Positions 1 through 9,344 of a stretch of 59,948 nt of DNA are shown here, piece by piece (position 1 is the first letter of the stretch; every line of letters starts with the position of its first letter). Source of the DNA: Carboxylicivirga sp. M1479 (lineage in GTDB: Bacteria; Bacteroidota; Bacteroidia; Bacteroidales; Marinilabiliaceae); the NCBI RefSeq assembly GCF_007097485.1, contig NZ_VKDE01000028.1, forward strand, positions 1 to 59,948, given 5' to 3'. The position numbers were made by a program, and so were the translations under genes. Under the pieces are notes generated by a model that was not told the origin of the DNA, made no database searches, and saw only the letters and a program-made list of their open reading frames with translations.

Positions 1-298
1 TTTTATCTATCTGTTTATTAAAGTTAATGCAGCAGATGGAGCTTTTTGCCTAAGTTAAAAATCACGTTTGACTCCTAATTGGTTTTCTCATATTTAGGTA
101 TTCCACAAACTAACGATCTGTTTAAATTTATTTTCATTTGTCAGATGGAACTCTCAAGTAATGTTCATCATCCGCCTGTGTGTCAATCTGGATAATCAAA
201 TTTACATGATCGTTTCATGGTATTGGGTTTGAATTTGAAAATTAAGTAAAAAGCACTGGATAAGTAATTTTTATACAACAAAAAGTGCTTGGCATTAT
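1..298. other. Intergenic stretch before the SUI1 gene
   Basis: No reading frame with recognisable coding character is visible on either strand. The stretch is AT-rich. Its right end leads into the -7 promoter element at 299-306. No RNA gene was recognised. Confidence 0.5.
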
Positions 299-306
299 TA
301 CTTTTG
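299..306 (+). promoter_or_regulatory. Bacteroidota -7 promoter element TACTTTTG
   Basis: The octamer TACTTTTG matches the Bacteroidota sigma-factor -7 consensus TAnnTTTG. It lies 18 bases before the ATG at 325 and inside the longer in-frame extension that begins at 289, so translation should begin at 325. A clear -33 TTTG was not found at ideal spacing. Confidence 0.6.
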
Positions 307-324
307 TATAAAAAAAGTAAGGTA

Positions 325-675
325 ATGGCTAAAAAGAAGAAATGGAAAAATCTTGATGGCGTGGTATTTTCAACTAATCAGGATTACGACTACCAATATG
401 ATAATGATGAAGAACAGGAGACACTAGAACCTCAACAGCAGGATTTGCGGGTTATGCTGGATAAAAAACAAAGAGGTGGTAAAAAAGTGACTTTAGTTAC
501 TGGTTTTATAGGTCAGGATGATGACTTAAAGGACCTGGGTAAAATGCTAAAAAGCAAATGTGGCGTTGGTGGTTCGGTTAAGGATGGCGAAATACTAGTC
601 CAAGGCGATTTTAGAGATAAGGTAGTTGAGCTGCTTAAAAACAGTGGCTATAAAGTTAAGAAATCGGGTGGTTGA
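325..675 (+). CDS. SUI1/eIF1-like translation factor (YciH family)
   Basis: A 116-residue protein. The N-terminal third (about 1-50) is Lys-rich then Gln/Asp-rich and probably disordered. Residues about 52-116 form the SUI1/eIF1 fold, visible in KKVTLVTGF, the [18 protein letters not shown] block and the closing VQGDFRDKV...[14 protein letters not shown]. Bacterial YciH homologues are thought to influence initiation fidelity at the ribosome; that role is family knowledge, not shown here. The start at 325 is preferred over 289 because the -7 element falls between them. The gene stands alone and converges on the metal-efflux operon, with a long inverted repeat between the two stop codons. Confidence 0.85.
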   Translation: MAKKKKWKNLDGVVFSTNQDYDYQYDNDEEQETLEPQQQDLRVMLDKKQRGGKKVTLVTGFIGQDDDLKDLGKMLKSKCGVGGSVKDGEILVQGDFRDKVVELLKNSGYKVKKSGG

Positions 676-692
676 TATCATTGTATAAAAAA

Positions 693-771
693 TTCATCGC
701 GCTGAGCTCAGTCGAAATAATAAGCTGATGTTATAGTATTATTTCGACTTATGCTCAACGAACGAATTTCA
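693..771. terminator. Long inverted repeat between convergent genes, likely bidirectional terminator
   Basis: AGTCGAAATAATA (710-722) pairs perfectly with TATTATTTCGACT (737-749). Outer arms TGAGC (703-707) and GCTCA (753-757) extend the stem after a short asymmetric bulge. It sits between the stops at 675 (+) and 791 (-), the expected place for a shared terminator. The TGAGCTCAGTCGA wording resembles short palindromic repeats scattered in many Bacteroidota genomes, so it may also be a mobile repeat doing a terminator's job. Confidence 0.6.
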
Positions 772-790
772 ATCTTGTAAGCAAACAATA

Positions 791-1969
791 CTAATTAAGC
801 TGAAAGGCTTTCATTTGAGCTAAACTGGTATGGTAATTAAGCTGAGCATTTAGGGCATTCTCAACCGCTTGATAGTAAATACTCAGTTCTACCATGTATT
901 CCAAAATGGTAATTTGACCATTTTCTAAAGCTGTTTGCAATAATTCGGCATTACTAAATGCACTTAATGATTCATCATAATCAGCTGCCACCTGTTGCAT
1001 TTTTTGAGCTTGATGATACAAAGCTCTTAAGCCATGGTAAAGCTTTAAGCGCTCATCAGCCAATTCTGTTTCTTTCATCAAAGTATTCAATTTTGCTTGT
1101 TTTACCGTATTTTTATTTTCCCACAAAGGGATGGTAATCCCAACATTAACACCCTTAAACTTATCAACATTACTCGACTCTGAACTATATCCACCAGTGA
1201 GCTTTGGCAGAGTCATTGCCTTATTCAGTTTTTCGTTATACTGGCTCGCATACAAATCGATACTGAGGCTTTGTAATTGAGGTATGATATCGGCATTTTC
1301 GTTAAACCACAGTTCAAAATCACTTGGCAAAACTGTAAGGGGCCAATCTTCATTGTCGAAATTAATTATTTGACCACCATTTACACTTTGTAATTGCTCC
1401 ATTAAAATCTGCTGTGCTGAGGCTAGTTGCGCAAAATCGTTTTGTGCATTCAAAAGATTAATATCAGCTTTGTTACGCTCAATAATATTGGCATCTCCCT
1501 CATCAAACTTTATATGAAAGGCTTTAGCTATTTCACGGGCATGCTCAAGCCTAATCTCATATTCATTGATGAGAGCTTTATAATAAATTATGCGGAACAA
1601 AATTTGCTGAGCGTTAAGCATTACAGCATTATAGGCATTTAAATAATCACTCTCCGCTTTTTCGTTCAAACTATTCATCATTTGCTTTCGGTAACGATAG
1701 GCCGATGGAAAGTCAAAACTTTGGCGAACATGAAACTCCTGTTTATTACCAAGTTCATTGGTATTTCCCCATTGATAAATGTACTCAATTTGCGGGTTCG
1801 ATGGATTTAAACCTGTCTTATTACCTACAATAACAGCATCGGCTTGCGCCCGCAATCTTTTGAGTGTCAAATTATTTTCCTCCACCGCTTGAAGAAAAGG
1901 AACAATTGATTGCTGCGCACTAAGGATGCTCGTCAGCATTACTAAAACAACTACTATCGAAATTCTCAT
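791..1969 (-). CDS. TolC/CzcC-like outer-membrane efflux factor
   Basis: A 392-residue outer-membrane factor (OEP family). It has a signal peptide (about 1-18, ending LSAQQS), then alternating coiled-coil helical repeats and beta strands typical of a TolC protomer. As the trimeric exit duct it would dock on the adaptor and RND pump encoded just upstream. Its ATG overlaps the pump stop in an ATGA arrangement (1966-1969), implying translational coupling. Length is in the usual CzcC/CusC range for this phylum. Substrate is inferred from the neighbours to be a metal cation; nothing in this protein alone shows it. Confidence 0.88.
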   Translation of the reverse strand: MRISIVVVLVMLTSILSAQQSIVPFLQAVEENNLTLKRLRAQADAVIVGNKTGLNPSNPQIEYIYQWGNTNELGNKQEFHVRQSFDFPSAYRYRKQMMNSLNEKAESDYLNAYNAVMLNAQQILFRIIYYKALINEYEIRLEHAREIAKAFHIKFDEGDANIIERNKADINLLNAQNDFAQLASAQQILMEQLQSVNGGQIINFDNEDWPLTVLPSDFELWFNENADIIPQLQSLSIDLYASQYNEKLNKAMTLPKLTGGYSSESSNVDKFKGVNVGITIPLWENKNTVKQAKLNTLMKETELADERLKLYHGLRALYHQAQKMQQVAADYDESLSAFSNAELLQTALENGQITILEYMVELSIYYQAVENALNAQLNYHTSLAQMKAFQLN

Positions 1970-4900
1970 GATTGACCTCCTTTCTCTACCAATGCTTTGT
2001 TCTTTTTTCGTAACAAATAATATACAATTGGTATTACATACATATTTAACAAGGTAGATGTTAATAAACCTCCCAAAATTACTTTAGCCATGGGGCTTTG
2101 AATCTCATTCCCAGGCTGGTCGCCATTTAAAGCGAGGGGAATTAATGCCAAAGCAGCTGTTAAAGCTGTCATTAAAATTGGATTTAAGCGATCACTTGAA
2201 CCATTAACAATCAACTCTTTTATTGAAACTCCAGATTGTGTGAACTGCTGATAATTGGAAATTAATAGAATACCATTTCGTGTGGCTATTCCAAACAAAG
2301 TGATGAACCCAATTATAGCCGGGATACTAATTACGCCTGAAGTTATTTTTATGGCAAAAACGCCACCAATTAGGGCCAGTGGTAAATTCAACAGAATTAT
2401 ACTTGCCAATCGGGCATTTTTAAACTCCTGGTATAGCAATAAGAAAATTATACAGATAGCTAATATTGATGTTAGCAAGAGCGTTTGAGAAGCTTTTGCT
2501 TCACTTTCAAACTGACCGCCATACTCAATTCGGTAGCCTTCTGGTAAGTACATTTGCATTTTCACAAGCTGTTTAATGTCATTAACAGTGCTTCGCAAAT
2601 CGCGTCCAGCCACATTTGCCGAAACCACTAATTTACGCTGTACATTTTCGCGCGACACCATGCCCGGGCCAGTTGCTGAACTGATGGTCGCAACATTTTC
2701 AAGCGGTACTTTTCTGCCATCATCTGTATCAATCAAAGCTTTTTTGAGTCCTTCAACTGTGCTTGTATAATCGTGATTGAAGCGCAATACCAGGTCAAAA
2801 CTTTTCTGGCCTTCGTAAATATCTGCTAATTTTTCGCCCGCAAAAGCAACATCTACAAACTCATTAAACTCATTCATGGTAATACCATACATGGCTAATT
2901 TGTTTCGATCGGCTTTAATTTGCAATTGTGGCACTTCTGTTTGTTGTTCCACATTAACATCTACCAGCCCCTCAACATTTTGTACTGTATTCTTCAATTG
3001 ATTACCCAAAACAAATAATTGATTCAGATCCTGACCAAATATTTTAATGGCTATATTAGCTCTGGTACCCGATAACATATGATCGATGCGGTGCCCCAAT
3101 GGCTGACCAACGGTGGTGGCTACACCCGGTACACTGGCCAAACAATCCCTTACTTCTTCCATAAATTCATCCTGATGACGATCACCCAGAATAAAATTGA
3201 CATCAATCTCAGCACTATTGGTGGTTTGTGAATGTTCATCCAATTCGCCACGTCCGGTTCTTCTGGCCGTGCTAGTTACCTCTGGTATTAACAACAATTG
3301 CTCTTCTATTAAATTTCCCAACTGATTGCTTACCTCTAAGGACACACCCGGCTGACTAACGGCAGATATAGTTAAAGCGCCCTCATTAAATTCTGGCAAA
3401 AAACTTCGTCCCATGCGACTCATAACACCCATCGCTACAATAAACAACATCAGGCTACCAATAAGAAACCCCGTTTTATGATTTAAAACCCAGTGAAGAG
3501 ATGTCTTATAATTTGCTTGTAAGAACCGCGACAAACGACCGTCTTTACTTTTCTTTTGCAGGTATTTATCATTCGACAATAATAAATGACACAAAAGCGG
3601 CGTAATTGTCATGGCAATTAGCAAGGACATAAACAAGGAAACAATATAGGCTATACCAAGGGGCTGCAGCATGCGTCCCTCCATTCCTGATAAAAAGAAC
3701 AAAGGAATAAAAGCAACTATAATGATTAGCGTTGCATTTAATATAGACGCCCTAATCTCTTTTGAGGCCTCATACACGATAACAATGGATGATGCTCGCT
3801 CCTTTTTCGGTTTTTGGTAATTTTGCCGCAAGCGTTTGTAAACATTCTCCACGTCAATAATGGCATCATCAACCAATGAGCCAATGGCAATAGCCATACC
3901 ACCCAAACTCATGGTATTGATATTTAAATCGAGGTATTTTAAAACAATAATGGCTCCCAATAAGGACAAAGGAATTGCCAGCAAAGAAATAATGGTGGTT
4001 CTAAAACTTCCTAAGAATAAGAACAGAATTATCACAACAAACAAACCTCCCTCTAATAAGGCTCTTCGCACATTATTAACTGATGTTTCAATGAAATCAG
4101 CTTGTCGAAATATCTTGGTATCTAGCTTAACGTCGCTTGGCAAAGTTTCAATCAGCTCCAATAGGTTGGCTTCAATCTTTTGAGTAAGTGCCAAAGTATT
4201 GGTAACTGGCTGCTTTGAGATAGAAATAACAACAGCCGGAGTGGCATTTTGCGATGCGTAGCCCATTTTCACTGCAGGCTCAATTACTACTTCTGCAAGA
4301 TTTCTGACATAGATCGGTAATCCCTTATTTTGCTTGACGAGCGAATTCCCCAATACTTCAATACTGGAACTTCGAGCCATGCCTCTAACAACATATTCAT
4401 TACCAAATTCGCGCACCACCCCGCCAGTACTATTCTGGCTTATACCAGAACACACTTCAGCCAGTTCATCCAATGACACTTGATAATGCATCATCTTCAT
4501 TGGGTCAGCCAACACTTTATACTGCTTGTAATCACCACCAATAATTGTTACCTGTGAGACCCCTCCTGTTGCTAATAAAAGTGGTTTTACCTGCCAATCG
4601 GCAATGGTTCTCAAGCTCATTAAATCCGTACTGTCTGATTGCAAACCAATAAACAGAATTTCTCCCATTACACTTGACTGAGGAGCTAATACTGGTTGTG
4701 ATATACCCAGTGGTAATTGCCCCGCTAGTGTCACAAGCTTCTCACTTACAATCTGACGCGCCTTAAACACATCTGTTCCCCAATCAAATTCAACCCATAC
4801 AAATGAAAAACCATGAGAGCTAGCTGAACGAACACGTCGCACATCCGTTGCTCCATTCACAGCGGTTTCAATAGGGAAAGATACCAGGCGTTCAACTTCC

Positions 4901-5076
4901 TCGGTTGCCATGCCATGCGCATCTGTCATAATTACCACTGTGGGCGCGGTTAAATCGGGAAAAACGTCAACATCCATATTATTAGCAGTGTAAACACCTG
5001 CCAACATAAGCACCACTGCTCCCAACAGCACTATCAGCTTATTGTGGAGCGAAAAATGTATAATCTTATTTAGCAT
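1966..5076 (-). CDS. Heavy-metal RND efflux pump, CzcA/CusA type
   Basis: A 1036-residue inner-membrane resistance-nodulation-division transporter driven by the proton gradient. It has the standard layout: TM1 at about 10-30, a first porter loop, TM2-6 at about 335-490, the TM7 region near 535, a second porter loop and TM8-12 at about 870-1030. The fourth-helix proton-relay motif appears as VDDAIIDVEN near residue 400, with the paired acids and Glu expected in HME-RND pumps. The N-terminal VFPDLTAPTV is typical of CzcA/CusA. It is sandwiched between adaptor (11 bases upstream) and outer-membrane factor (4-base overlap). The exact metal (Co/Zn/Cd or Cu/Ag) cannot be read from sequence by eye, though His-rich neighbours favour a divalent ion. 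Confidence 0.92.
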   Translation of the reverse strand: MLNKIIHFSLHNKLIVLLGAVVLMLAGVYTANNMDVDVFPDLTAPTVVIMTDAHGMATEEVERLVSFPIETAVNGATDVRRVRSASSHGFSFVWVEFDWGTDVFKARQIVSEKLVTLAGQLPLGISQPVLAPQSSVMGEILFIGLQSDSTDLMSLRTIADWQVKPLLLATGGVSQVTIIGGDYKQYKVLADPMKMMHYQVSLDELAEVCSGISQNSTGGVVREFGNEYVVRGMARSSSIEVLGNSLVKQNKGLPIYVRNLAEVVIEPAVKMGYASQNATPAVVISISKQPVTNTLALTQKIEANLLELIETLPSDVKLDTKIFRQADFIETSVNNVRRALLEGGLFVVIILFLFLGSFRTTIISLLAIPLSLLGAIIVLKYLDLNINTMSLGGMAIAIGSLVDDAIIDVENVYKRLRQNYQKPKKERASSIVIVYEASKEIRASILNATLIIIVAFIPLFFLSGMEGRMLQPLGIAYIVSLFMSLLIAMTITPLLCHLLLSNDKYLQKKSKDGRLSRFLQANYKTSLHWVLNHKTGFLIGSLMLFIVAMGVMSRMGRSFLPEFNEGALTISAVSQPGVSLEVSNQLGNLIEEQLLLIPEVTSTARRTGRGELDEHSQTTNSAEIDVNFILGDRHQDEFMEEVRDCLASVPGVATTVGQPLGHRIDHMLSGTRANIAIKIFGQDLNQLFVLGNQLKNTVQNVEGLVDVNVEQQTEVPQLQIKADRNKLAMYGITMNEFNEFVDVAFAGEKLADIYEGQKSFDLVLRFNHDYTSTVEGLKKALIDTDDGRKVPLENVATISSATGPGMVSRENVQRKLVVSANVAGRDLRSTVNDIKQLVKMQMYLPEGYRIEYGGQFESEAKASQTLLLTSILAICIIFLLLYQEFKNARLASIILLNLPLALIGGVFAIKITSGVISIPAIIGFITLFGIATRNGILLISNYQQFTQSGVSIKELIVNGSSDRLNPILMTALTAALALIPLALNGDQPGNEIQSPMAKVILGGLLTSTLLNMYVIPIVYYLLRKKNKALVEKGGQS

Positions 5077-5087
5077 AAATCCCTCTC

Positions 5088-6587
5088 TTAATGTACATGA
5101 CCGGCATGTGGGTCAACTGTATTAGACATGGCTGCCAGCTTAACTAAAATAGCTCCCTGAGTTACAATACGCTCCCCGGCCATTAAGCCCTTTTCAATCA
5201 CAAACATATGGCCATCGTTATTACCAATTTCAACTTGACGCCTCTCAAATAGCTCTGGAGTCAATTGAATGTATACAAAATACAAACCCTGCATCTCTAC
5301 AAGTGCTGATTTTGGTACTAACAAGCGTTGCTTATTATCACTGGTTTTTAAATAAACATTTACCACACCGCCATCAAGTAGTAATGGGTGATGGTCTATC
5401 TCCATCATTACTGGTATTTGTTGAGAGCTTTTATCAACCGACTGTCCAACTGATACAAGGTATCCATCCAAATCGCTCAAATTCATTATTTCATGATTAT
5501 TGAATTCGATAGATGCATCGCTTAAATGCTCAATTGAAAGCATTTGAGAACTTGGCACGAGAGCGGTAATTAACATGCGACTGTTTTGCCCTATTGATAA
5601 AAGCGGACTACCAGCAGTGACATAGTCACCATTATTAACATAGACCTCATCAATAAAACCTGTTGCAGATGATCTTATACGTTCACCGTTTACATTAACG
5701 GTTGACTGCAAGCTACGCCACTGATTACGAGCTTTGTCTAATCGAGCTTTTGCTTCCAATAACTTACGATCAGAAACAATTTTTTGCTGATGCAAACGCT
5801 GATCCCGTTCATAATCGGTTTTTGCAATTTCATATTCCACTTTTGCCTCTTGCAAACGCACAATAGCATTATTCTCAGTTAGACCTTTCCCCGAAATAGT
5901 TAATAAACTCTCACCTTTTCTAATATCTTTACCAGCTGTAAGCAATCCAGCTGTGAACTGAACAAAGCCGTTTGATTTAGCGGCAACAACGCTCTTAGCC
6001 AATGGAGAAATGGTCACTCTGGCACTTGCTTTAAATACATCACCAAAACTCTGTAACGCTATTTCTTCGGCTTTAAAATCAACTTTCCATGATTGCTCTT
6101 TGGTAAAGCTAATACCATTGGGCGACGATGGGATATCCTTTTCCGCCCAGTGCACAGCCTCATGCGGATCGTCATAAACCATTACATCGTCGATGCTTAC
6201 TTGATGGTTTTTACCATCCAGTAAAAATTCAAAAACCAAGCGTCCTTTACCAGTATATTCAGGTTGAATCGCCAGTTTAAATATACCTGGTTTAAGCGCA
6301 TTTTCCGACTTTACACGAATACCCTTTTGGCCTACCTCAAGAGATAGATTCAGGTACGGTGTTACGATTGGTTTAAAATTTTCCAAACTAGTTAAGTGCA
6401 CAATTAACTCCGAAGTACCCCCAACAGCCAAAGGCTGAACGTCGGCAAAAACCTCCACTTTACCGGAGTATGCTGTGTAAGGCACTGTAATATCATCATG
6501 TGCATGACCACCATTATCAGAAACCTTTGAAGTACAGGCAACAGATAAAAGCAACATGCTAAAGCATATTAGTTTAACTAAATTCAT
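5088..6587 (-). CDS. RND periplasmic adaptor lipoprotein (CzcB/CusB family)
   Basis: A 499-residue membrane-fusion protein. The lipobox LLSVACTS places the acylated Cys near residue 18. Residues about 20-180 form an N-terminal extension that begins with a short His-rich stretch (GGHAHDD). About 185-345 holds the barrel-sandwich (lipoyl-like) halves separated by a helical hairpin rich in Lys/Arg/Glu (NNAIVRLQEAKVEYEIAKTD onward). About 350-490 holds beta-barrel and membrane-proximal domains. The last residues, DPHAGHVH, add another His cluster. It would bridge pump and duct and may collect metal in the periplasm, as CusB-type adaptors do. It is encoded 11 bases before the pump. Confidence 0.9.
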   Translation of the reverse strand: MNLVKLICFSMLLLSVACTSKVSDNGGHAHDDITVPYTAYSGKVEVFADVQPLAVGGTSELIVHLTSLENFKPIVTPYLNLSLEVGQKGIRVKSENALKPGIFKLAIQPEYTGKGRLVFEFLLDGKNHQVSIDDVMVYDDPHEAVHWAEKDIPSSPNGISFTKEQSWKVDFKAEEIALQSFGDVFKASARVTISPLAKSVVAAKSNGFVQFTAGLLTAGKDIRKGESLLTISGKGLTENNAIVRLQEAKVEYEIAKTDYERDQRLHQQKIVSDRKLLEAKARLDKARNQWRSLQSTVNVNGERIRSSATGFIDEVYVNNGDYVTAGSPLLSIGQNSRMLITALVPSSQMLSIEHLSDASIEFNNHEIMNLSDLDGYLVSVGQSVDKSSQQIPVMMEIDHHPLLLDGGVVNVYLKTSDNKQRLLVPKSALVEMQGLYFVYIQLTPELFERRQVEIGNNDGHMFVIEKGLMAGERIVTQGAILVKLAAMSNTVDPHAGHVH

Positions 6588-6676
6588 TTGTTATATTTTG
6601 TTATGACAACCTAATTAATAAAAGCACCACCAACAGAAAAGTTCTTCTCTGTTGGTGATAGCCTTAGACCTGCTTT

Positions 6677-6985
6677 TTAATGCTGGTGACCGTGGTCATG
6701 ATCATGACCGTGATGTTCATGAGACTCTGTTTCATTGGCATGCTTCACTTCAATGCATTCAGTTTTAGTCTTACAACTATCTTTACTGCACTCTTTAGAG
6801 CAAGCATGTTCGTCTTTTACATCATAGGCCTCTTGAGCAGGCGTGGCATGATCTGTAGTTCCATGAGCTTCGTGAACAGTACCATCGGCATGCACATGCA
6901 CACCCTCTTTCTGTTCTGCTTTTTTAGTTCCGCATGATGATAAAACAAAGGCCGAAACAGCCAGTACAAACAAAATTTTTCGCAT
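6677..6985 (-). CDS. His/Cys-rich small lipoprotein, putative periplasmic metal-binding protein
   Basis: A 102-residue protein with a signal peptide and lipobox FVLSSCGTKK (acylated Cys about 18). The mature part carries HVHADGTVHEAHGTTDH, then a Cys cluster (CSKECSKDSCKTKTEC, about 61-76), then a C-terminal tail GHDHDHGHQH. Such residue clustering is what metal-chelating proteins show, so it may sequester or hand metal to the adaptor. It is the gene immediately upstream of the adaptor (89 bases) on the same strand. No named family was recognised, so the metallochaperone role is inference from composition and context. Confidence 0.7.
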   Translation of the reverse strand: MRKILFVLAVSAFVLSSCGTKKAEQKEGVHVHADGTVHEAHGTTDHATPAQEAYDVKDEHACSKECSKDSCKTKTECIEVKHANETESHEHHGHDHDHGHQH

Positions 6986-7071
6986 GATTTCAATAGATTG
7001 AATTAGTAAATAAAAGTCATATCAATTGCCCCATTTTAAATAAGACAATCAATTAATTTCTTAAGTTTCAA

Positions 7072-7512
7072 TCATGCTATTGCAGGCGGCGCCCTTAAGG
7101 GAACTGCATAATTATAACCCTCCAGGAGTTTTTGAGGGAAGTAATCTATTTGGTGGTTTGTTATTTCATTAACCGGCTCATTCAACTGAATGATTGCTAC
7201 AACATAGGCAAACATGGGTAAAGCCATTGTTTTTGAGGTAACTGGCCTAACATCGAAATGACATGCGGCGTGATCGTCATGCTCATGGTGATGATGCAAC
7301 TCTGTATCTGCTGTATGATGATGGTGACGGAGCCCTTCACTATGTGCTTCAATTCCTGAGCCATGGTGATGCTCACACTCTAGCTGCTGAACGCTGCTCA
7401 TTAACTCACTGGCGATACCAAAATGATGATCATGAGGAATCACATTGTGCGCAAATATCACGCTGTAAACAGCTAATAACAGAAAGGCAATATGTTGTCT
7501 GAGTTTAAGCAT
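7072..7512 (-). CDS. His-rich membrane-anchored protein at head of efflux operon
   Basis: About 146 residues with an N-terminal hydrophobic segment (about 7-22) that may be an uncleaved signal anchor. Next come HNVIPHDHHFG, ECEHHHGSGIEAHSEG, RHHHH and HHHHEHDDHAACHF, so roughly a fifth of the middle third is His. The C-terminal 60 residues are less biased and include a possible second hydrophobic segment. The ATG at 7512 is preferred to an in-frame GTG six bases upstream. It is first in the run of minus-strand genes leading to the RND pump, so it probably senses or buffers the metal. No function is recognised from homology. Confidence 0.65.
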   Translation of the reverse strand: MLKLRQHIAFLLLAVYSVIFAHNVIPHDHHFGIASELMSSVQQLECEHHHGSGIEAHSEGLRHHHHTADTELHHHHEHDDHAACHFDVRPVTSKTMALPMFAYVVAIIQLNEPVNEITNHQIDYFPQKLLEGYNYAVPLRAPPAIA

Positions 7513-7676
7513 TCTCACAATTTTACAAAAAAAATATCATTCAAAACTAGTTTTAAGAATGATTTAACAAGACAGTAATAGAAAGCGTAACTAAATAGTA
7601 AAAAAGTATGTATTAAGGTTGGTTATTTATTCAAAGTAATTGAATAAAAACTTAAATTCGTTGCAAATAAAATTTT

Positions 7677-8387
7677 ATGGGATTCTTACAATCACTCATC
7701 GAACTGGATAAGGAATTATTGCTTTTTCTAAATAGTTTCCACAATGGCTATTGGGATAACTTTTTTTGGATGTTTACCAGCAAAGAGGTTTGGATACCAC
7801 TTTACCTCACCATTGCCTACGTATTATTTAAAAACCATGGCTTAAGAGGGATTGTAACTTTACTGGCAATTGGACTTTTGATCACCTTGTGCGATCAGAT
7901 TTCAACAAATGTATTTAAAGAGGGCTTTGAGCGTTTGCGACCATCTCGCGACGAAGATCTAAAGTATTTGGTTCATCTTATAAATGGCAAGCGTGGCGGT
8001 ATGTATGGATTTGTTTCATCCCACTCTACCAATGCCTTTGGCTTGGCTATGTTTACCAGTCTTATATTCCGCAACAAAACATTTAGCATTTTCATGTTTA
8101 CCTGGGCAGCTATTAATGCCTATTCAAGAGTATACATGGGTGTGCATTACCCAGGTGATATTATTGGTGGATTTCTATTGGGAATAATACTCGGTCGCAT
8201 TGTTTACGGCATCTATTTACGCATATTCCCACGCTTTGTTATGGTATCGCACCACAATAAACGGATACTAAAAGCAGGCATTGCCGAAACGTTTGGCAGC
8301 GATTATAAAACGATATATTTCACCATAATTATAATGGTTGGCACCTTGTTAACCGCCGCTAAAGTGATGTTGAAGATTACCGGTTAA
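7677..8387 (+). CDS. PAP2-family membrane phosphatase
   Basis: A 236-residue integral membrane protein with the three PAP2 signature blocks: KEGFERLRPS (KX6RP), SSHSTNAF (the PSGH block with Ser-Ser-His) and SRVYMGVHYPGD (SRX5HX3D). These give the catalytic His/Asp set used to hydrolyse undecaprenyl, phosphatidyl or other lipid phosphates facing the periplasm. Five to six hydrophobic helices are visible. The protein ends with a hydrophobic helix after a basic loop. The stop overlaps the end of the convergent EamA gene by four bases. Which lipid is the substrate is not visible. Confidence 0.88.
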   Translation: MGFLQSLIELDKELLLFLNSFHNGYWDNFFWMFTSKEVWIPLYLTIAYVLFKNHGLRGIVTLLAIGLLITLCDQISTNVFKEGFERLRPSRDEDLKYLVHLINGKRGGMYGFVSSHSTNAFGLAMFTSLIFRNKTFSIFMFTWAAINAYSRVYMGVHYPGDIIGGFLLGIILGRIVYGIYLRIFPRFVMVSHHNKRILKAGIAETFGSDYKTIYFTIIIMVGTLLTAAKVMLKITG

Positions 8388-9292
8388 AACCAGAAAAGAA
8401 CGACCACTCCTAATACGGCTATTGCGGCACCCAATACTTCTTTGAGTGACACCCGCTCTTTAAACAAAAGGATAGCCGGAGGGATAATTAGTACAGGTAC
8501 GATAGACATGATGGTTGAAGCCACGCCTGTTGTGGTATACTTAATTGCCAACAAAGAAAACGATACTCCCAAAAATGGGCCAAAAAAGGCTCCAATAGAA
8601 ATACGGGCCATGGCAGCACCATAACTCAAAGCTTTAATGACTTTAGGCCAATGCCCGGTAAATAGAAAGAGTATAGAAAAGCCAAGCGTACCAGCCAGCA
8701 CTCTAATCATGGTGGCTGAAGCAGGATCGTAATCGCCCATACCAAGCTTACTCAGCACCAAGCCCAAGCCCTGACCACTAGCACCTCCGAATGCCAACAG
8801 AATACCTTTAATCGGATATTTTATTTGCAGTCGTTTGCCTTTTTGAGGTTTACCCAATATGACCAGAGAGATACCAAGCATGGTTATTATCATCCCAGCC
8901 ACATGGGCTAAGGTTAATTGTTCGCCCAATATAAGCCAGCCAAAGAAAGCAGCCAATGGTGGCGAAAGAGACATGACAAGCATGGAGATGCGAGCTCCTA
9001 TCACTACAAAAGCCTGAAAAAGGAGCATATCACCAATTACAAAACCAACCAGCCCACTTATACCTAACCACATCCATTGATACGTATCAGCCCCCTCAGG
9101 AAAGAAGTAACCAAAGCGAAAATACTGCAAGGTCCCCAATAAACCAATGGCCATAAACAGGCGAATAATATTAACCGACATGGAGCCAACTTTCTTACCC
9201 GCTGACTCAAATGAAAGTGAGGTAAATGTCCAGCATACTGCCGTTACTAATGCTGCTAATTCTCCTTGATGTGCGGCAATAAAATTATTCAT
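8384..9292 (-). CDS. EamA/DMT-family transporter
   Basis: About 302 residues, ten predicted transmembrane helices in two tandem EamA halves (about 10-145 and 160-300), which is the drug/metabolite transporter plan. Start at 9292 (MNNFIAAHQGEL) is preferred to an upstream in-frame start, because the first helix then begins at the usual distance from the N-terminus. Substrate is unknown; members export amino acids, nucleosides or other metabolites. The gene converges on the PAP2 gene, and its upstream flank is a repeat block (9345-9820), so promoter DNA between 9293 and about 9345 is short. Confidence 0.85.
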   Translation of the reverse strand: MNNFIAAHQGELAALVTAVCWTFTSLSFESAGKKVGSMSVNIIRLFMAIGLLGTLQYFRFGYFFPEGADTYQWMWLGISGLVGFVIGDMLLFQAFVVIGARISMLVMSLSPPLAAFFGWLILGEQLTLAHVAGMIITMLGISLVILGKPQKGKRLQIKYPIKGILLAFGGASGQGLGLVLSKLGMGDYDPASATMIRVLAGTLGFSILFLFTGHWPKVIKALSYGAAMARISIGAFFGPFLGVSFSLLAIKYTTTGVASTIMSIVPVLIIPPAILLFKERVSLKEVLGAAIAVLGVVVLFWF

Positions 9293-9344
9293 TGTGTTTT
9301 TGGTTGATGCAATTTTGCTGTAAACATAGGCAATATTGCCCAAA

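Noticed and set aside
6680-6937. Open frame opposite the His-rich lipoprotein gene
   Set aside because: It is a shadow of the His/Cys codons; a proper signal peptide, lipobox and operon position support only the minus-strand gene.
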